DNA of 64,000 nucleotides from Amblyornis subalaris (Eukaryota > Chordata > Aves > Passeriformes > Ptilonorhynchidae): the NCBI GenBank assembly GCA_018881555.1, contig JACAXG010000012.1, positions 10,946,181-11,010,180 on the forward strand, in the 5' to 3' direction. A program made the translations under genes and the position numbers. This document shows, in pieces, positions 62,665 through 64,000 of this stretch (positions are counted from its first letter, which is position 1; each line of letters begins with the position of its first letter). Under the pieces are notes generated by a model, which was not told the origin of the DNA, did not search any database, and saw nothing but the letters and a program-made list of their open reading frames with translations.

Positions 62665-64000
62665 TCAAGTCCCACAAAACCTCCTGTCTTTTCTGAATAT
62701 CTTTTTGGGCTTCTTTCACGTCACAAGGGCTGAAGGGTAAGTTTTTAATATCAGCCGTATGAAACCTCTTTTTGAGTTTCCCTGGCTGTGTCTCATCCCT
62801 TTTGACCCACACAAGGAGGAAGCAGATCAAGGGAACCACAGGGTGGTGCTGGTAGTTCATTCCTGATATTTGCAGTATTTGATTCCTTTGGTGTCTGTCT
62901 TCCCAGCATTGGCTAAGTCAAAGCTGTTTTGTTAATCATAACATCACTAATTTCCTTTCCTGCTGATAGCTGCATGGTGGTTCTGCTGCTGTCACTCCAC
63001 AGTAATGAAATGTCATTGCAGGTGGTACAAAATGTGGCAAAGTTAAACAGTTGGGAACAAACAGCCTTCTCAGTTACAGCAGTTCGATGGCATGCATTAA
63101 TTTGAGGGGACATTCCTACATATTTTCGGGAAGGTTCACCTTTGCTTTTATGCAATGGTCTGCTAATTCTCACTGCTTGGTCTTTCTGTGGAGAGTACAA
63201 CAGAATTTGTTCCATGCTTGGCCTATCCTTTCTTGCTAACGATCTTTTCTAGTCACTGAAACTTTCTTCAAAGGAGGTGAAAGCAACCCAGTCTGCTGAG
63301 GCAGCCTGGGCCAGCTGCATCCTGAGAATGGGTGAGAGAACACACTTTGCACCCCACCTCTTCCCTAGCTCATGCAAGTTAAGGGAAAACAGGAGGAACT
63401 GTACCCTAAGTCACAGCTACTTCCCAATTTATCTCCTTGTGTGCCACAGCCCATATCTGTGTTGAGTCCAACAGCTCCTTTCAGTGATTGGAGGGTAATT
63501 TCATTTAACAGACGAATTCAAGGCAACCACAATCTGCTCCAGGAAAACGGGAGCCCAGAAAGCAAGAAAGAATCAACGAAAAAAAAAGAACAAAAGGGAG
63601 AAAAAGGGGAAAAAACCCCAATGGTGCATCATGAAGTCGAAAAAACAACAATTATAATCCTAATGTTAATTCTCTCATCTCAAGTGATTTCCCAAGGTAT
63701 TTGATTTGTAAAGGCGTCACTCATATGGCAAGGAATGTTTTAGGGGAGAAATTCACTACACTCNTATGTTAGTCACCACATCCCATAATTATTCTAGTGA
63801 ATTTCAAGTGCTCGCTCATCATGGCAGCTGTAGGAATAATATACCAGGGGACTCCATTTCCTCAACAGTATTTCTCAACAGCTTCTGAGCAGAGACAAGG
63901 CACTTCTAACGGTGCTGCAGAAGCCTCCTGGGCAGTTTTACGGAGCCATTGCACTCAATCTGTGCTCAGAAAAATATTGCTCTCTTGTAAAGCAAATAAA
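62665..64000. other. Unique non-coding DNA to the window edge
   Basis: No gene was recognised. A purine-rich stretch with A-runs and G-runs lies at 63555-63622 and ends in an A-tract/C-tract motif. A 110-codon frame across it (63372-63704) is lysine/glutamate-rich because of that composition and is not called. A gene extending from outside the window cannot be excluded. Confidence 0.55.

Noticed and set aside
63372..63704. 110-codon frame with a Lys/Glu-rich tail and hydrophobic end
   Set aside because: The charged run is translated from an A/G-rich simple-sequence stretch and the start is weak; no domain is recognisable.

Overview
This is vertebrate nuclear DNA, and the interspersed repeats make it avian. 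Six recognisable pieces belong to CR1, the dominant LINE family of birds. One short element (62.53-62.66 kb) has a tRNA-Ile-like body with an intact B box joined to a CR1-like tail. That architecture is known from the passerine SINE TguSINE1, so a passerine (songbird-group) genome is the best guess. About 105 single isolated N bases are scattered through the window with no runs of N, which looks like masked heterozygous or ambiguous calls rather than assembly gaps.

I find no convincing host protein-coding gene, tRNA, rRNA, snRNA or CRISPR. The sequence is mostly AT-rich and unique. Open frames are short, many begin at non-ATG codons, and they look like chance. The window is best read as a gene desert or the inside of a very large intron. 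Only the decayed CR1 reverse-transcriptase remnants have recognisable protein homology.

Layout. 1-7.1 kb: unique AT-rich DNA, ending in two adjacent perfect hairpins (7139-7187). 7.26-9.40 kb: a repeat cluster with a 1.3-kb minus-strand CR1 carrying a broken reverse transcriptase, a plus-strand CR1 3' tail, and a 331-bp solo LTR with TG...CA ends and a perfect 6-bp target-site duplication. 16.08-16.90 kb: two CR1 pieces in opposite orientation, abutting. 23.4-24.3 kb: a GC-rich island with a splice-donor-like site on the minus strand. 25.5 and 48.3-48.6 kb: polypyrimidine tracts. 54.29-54.85 kb: a very old, heavily eroded plus-strand CR1. 60.3 kb: a 78-codon ATG frame with a signal-peptide-like start. 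61.3 kb: a short tandem repeat containing a 16-bp palindrome. 62.5 kb: the SINE. Several AT-rich blocks dense in TAATTA-like motifs (for example 44.74-44.97 and 62.01-62.36 kb) resemble conserved non-coding elements, but this cannot be shown from one sequence.

No clear new biological system is visible. The observations most worth a second look are a short A-tract/C-tract motif (five or more A, 3-5 C, then A) that recurs about 13 times, far above what base composition predicts; the GC-rich island; the twin hairpins; and the abutting CR1 junction.
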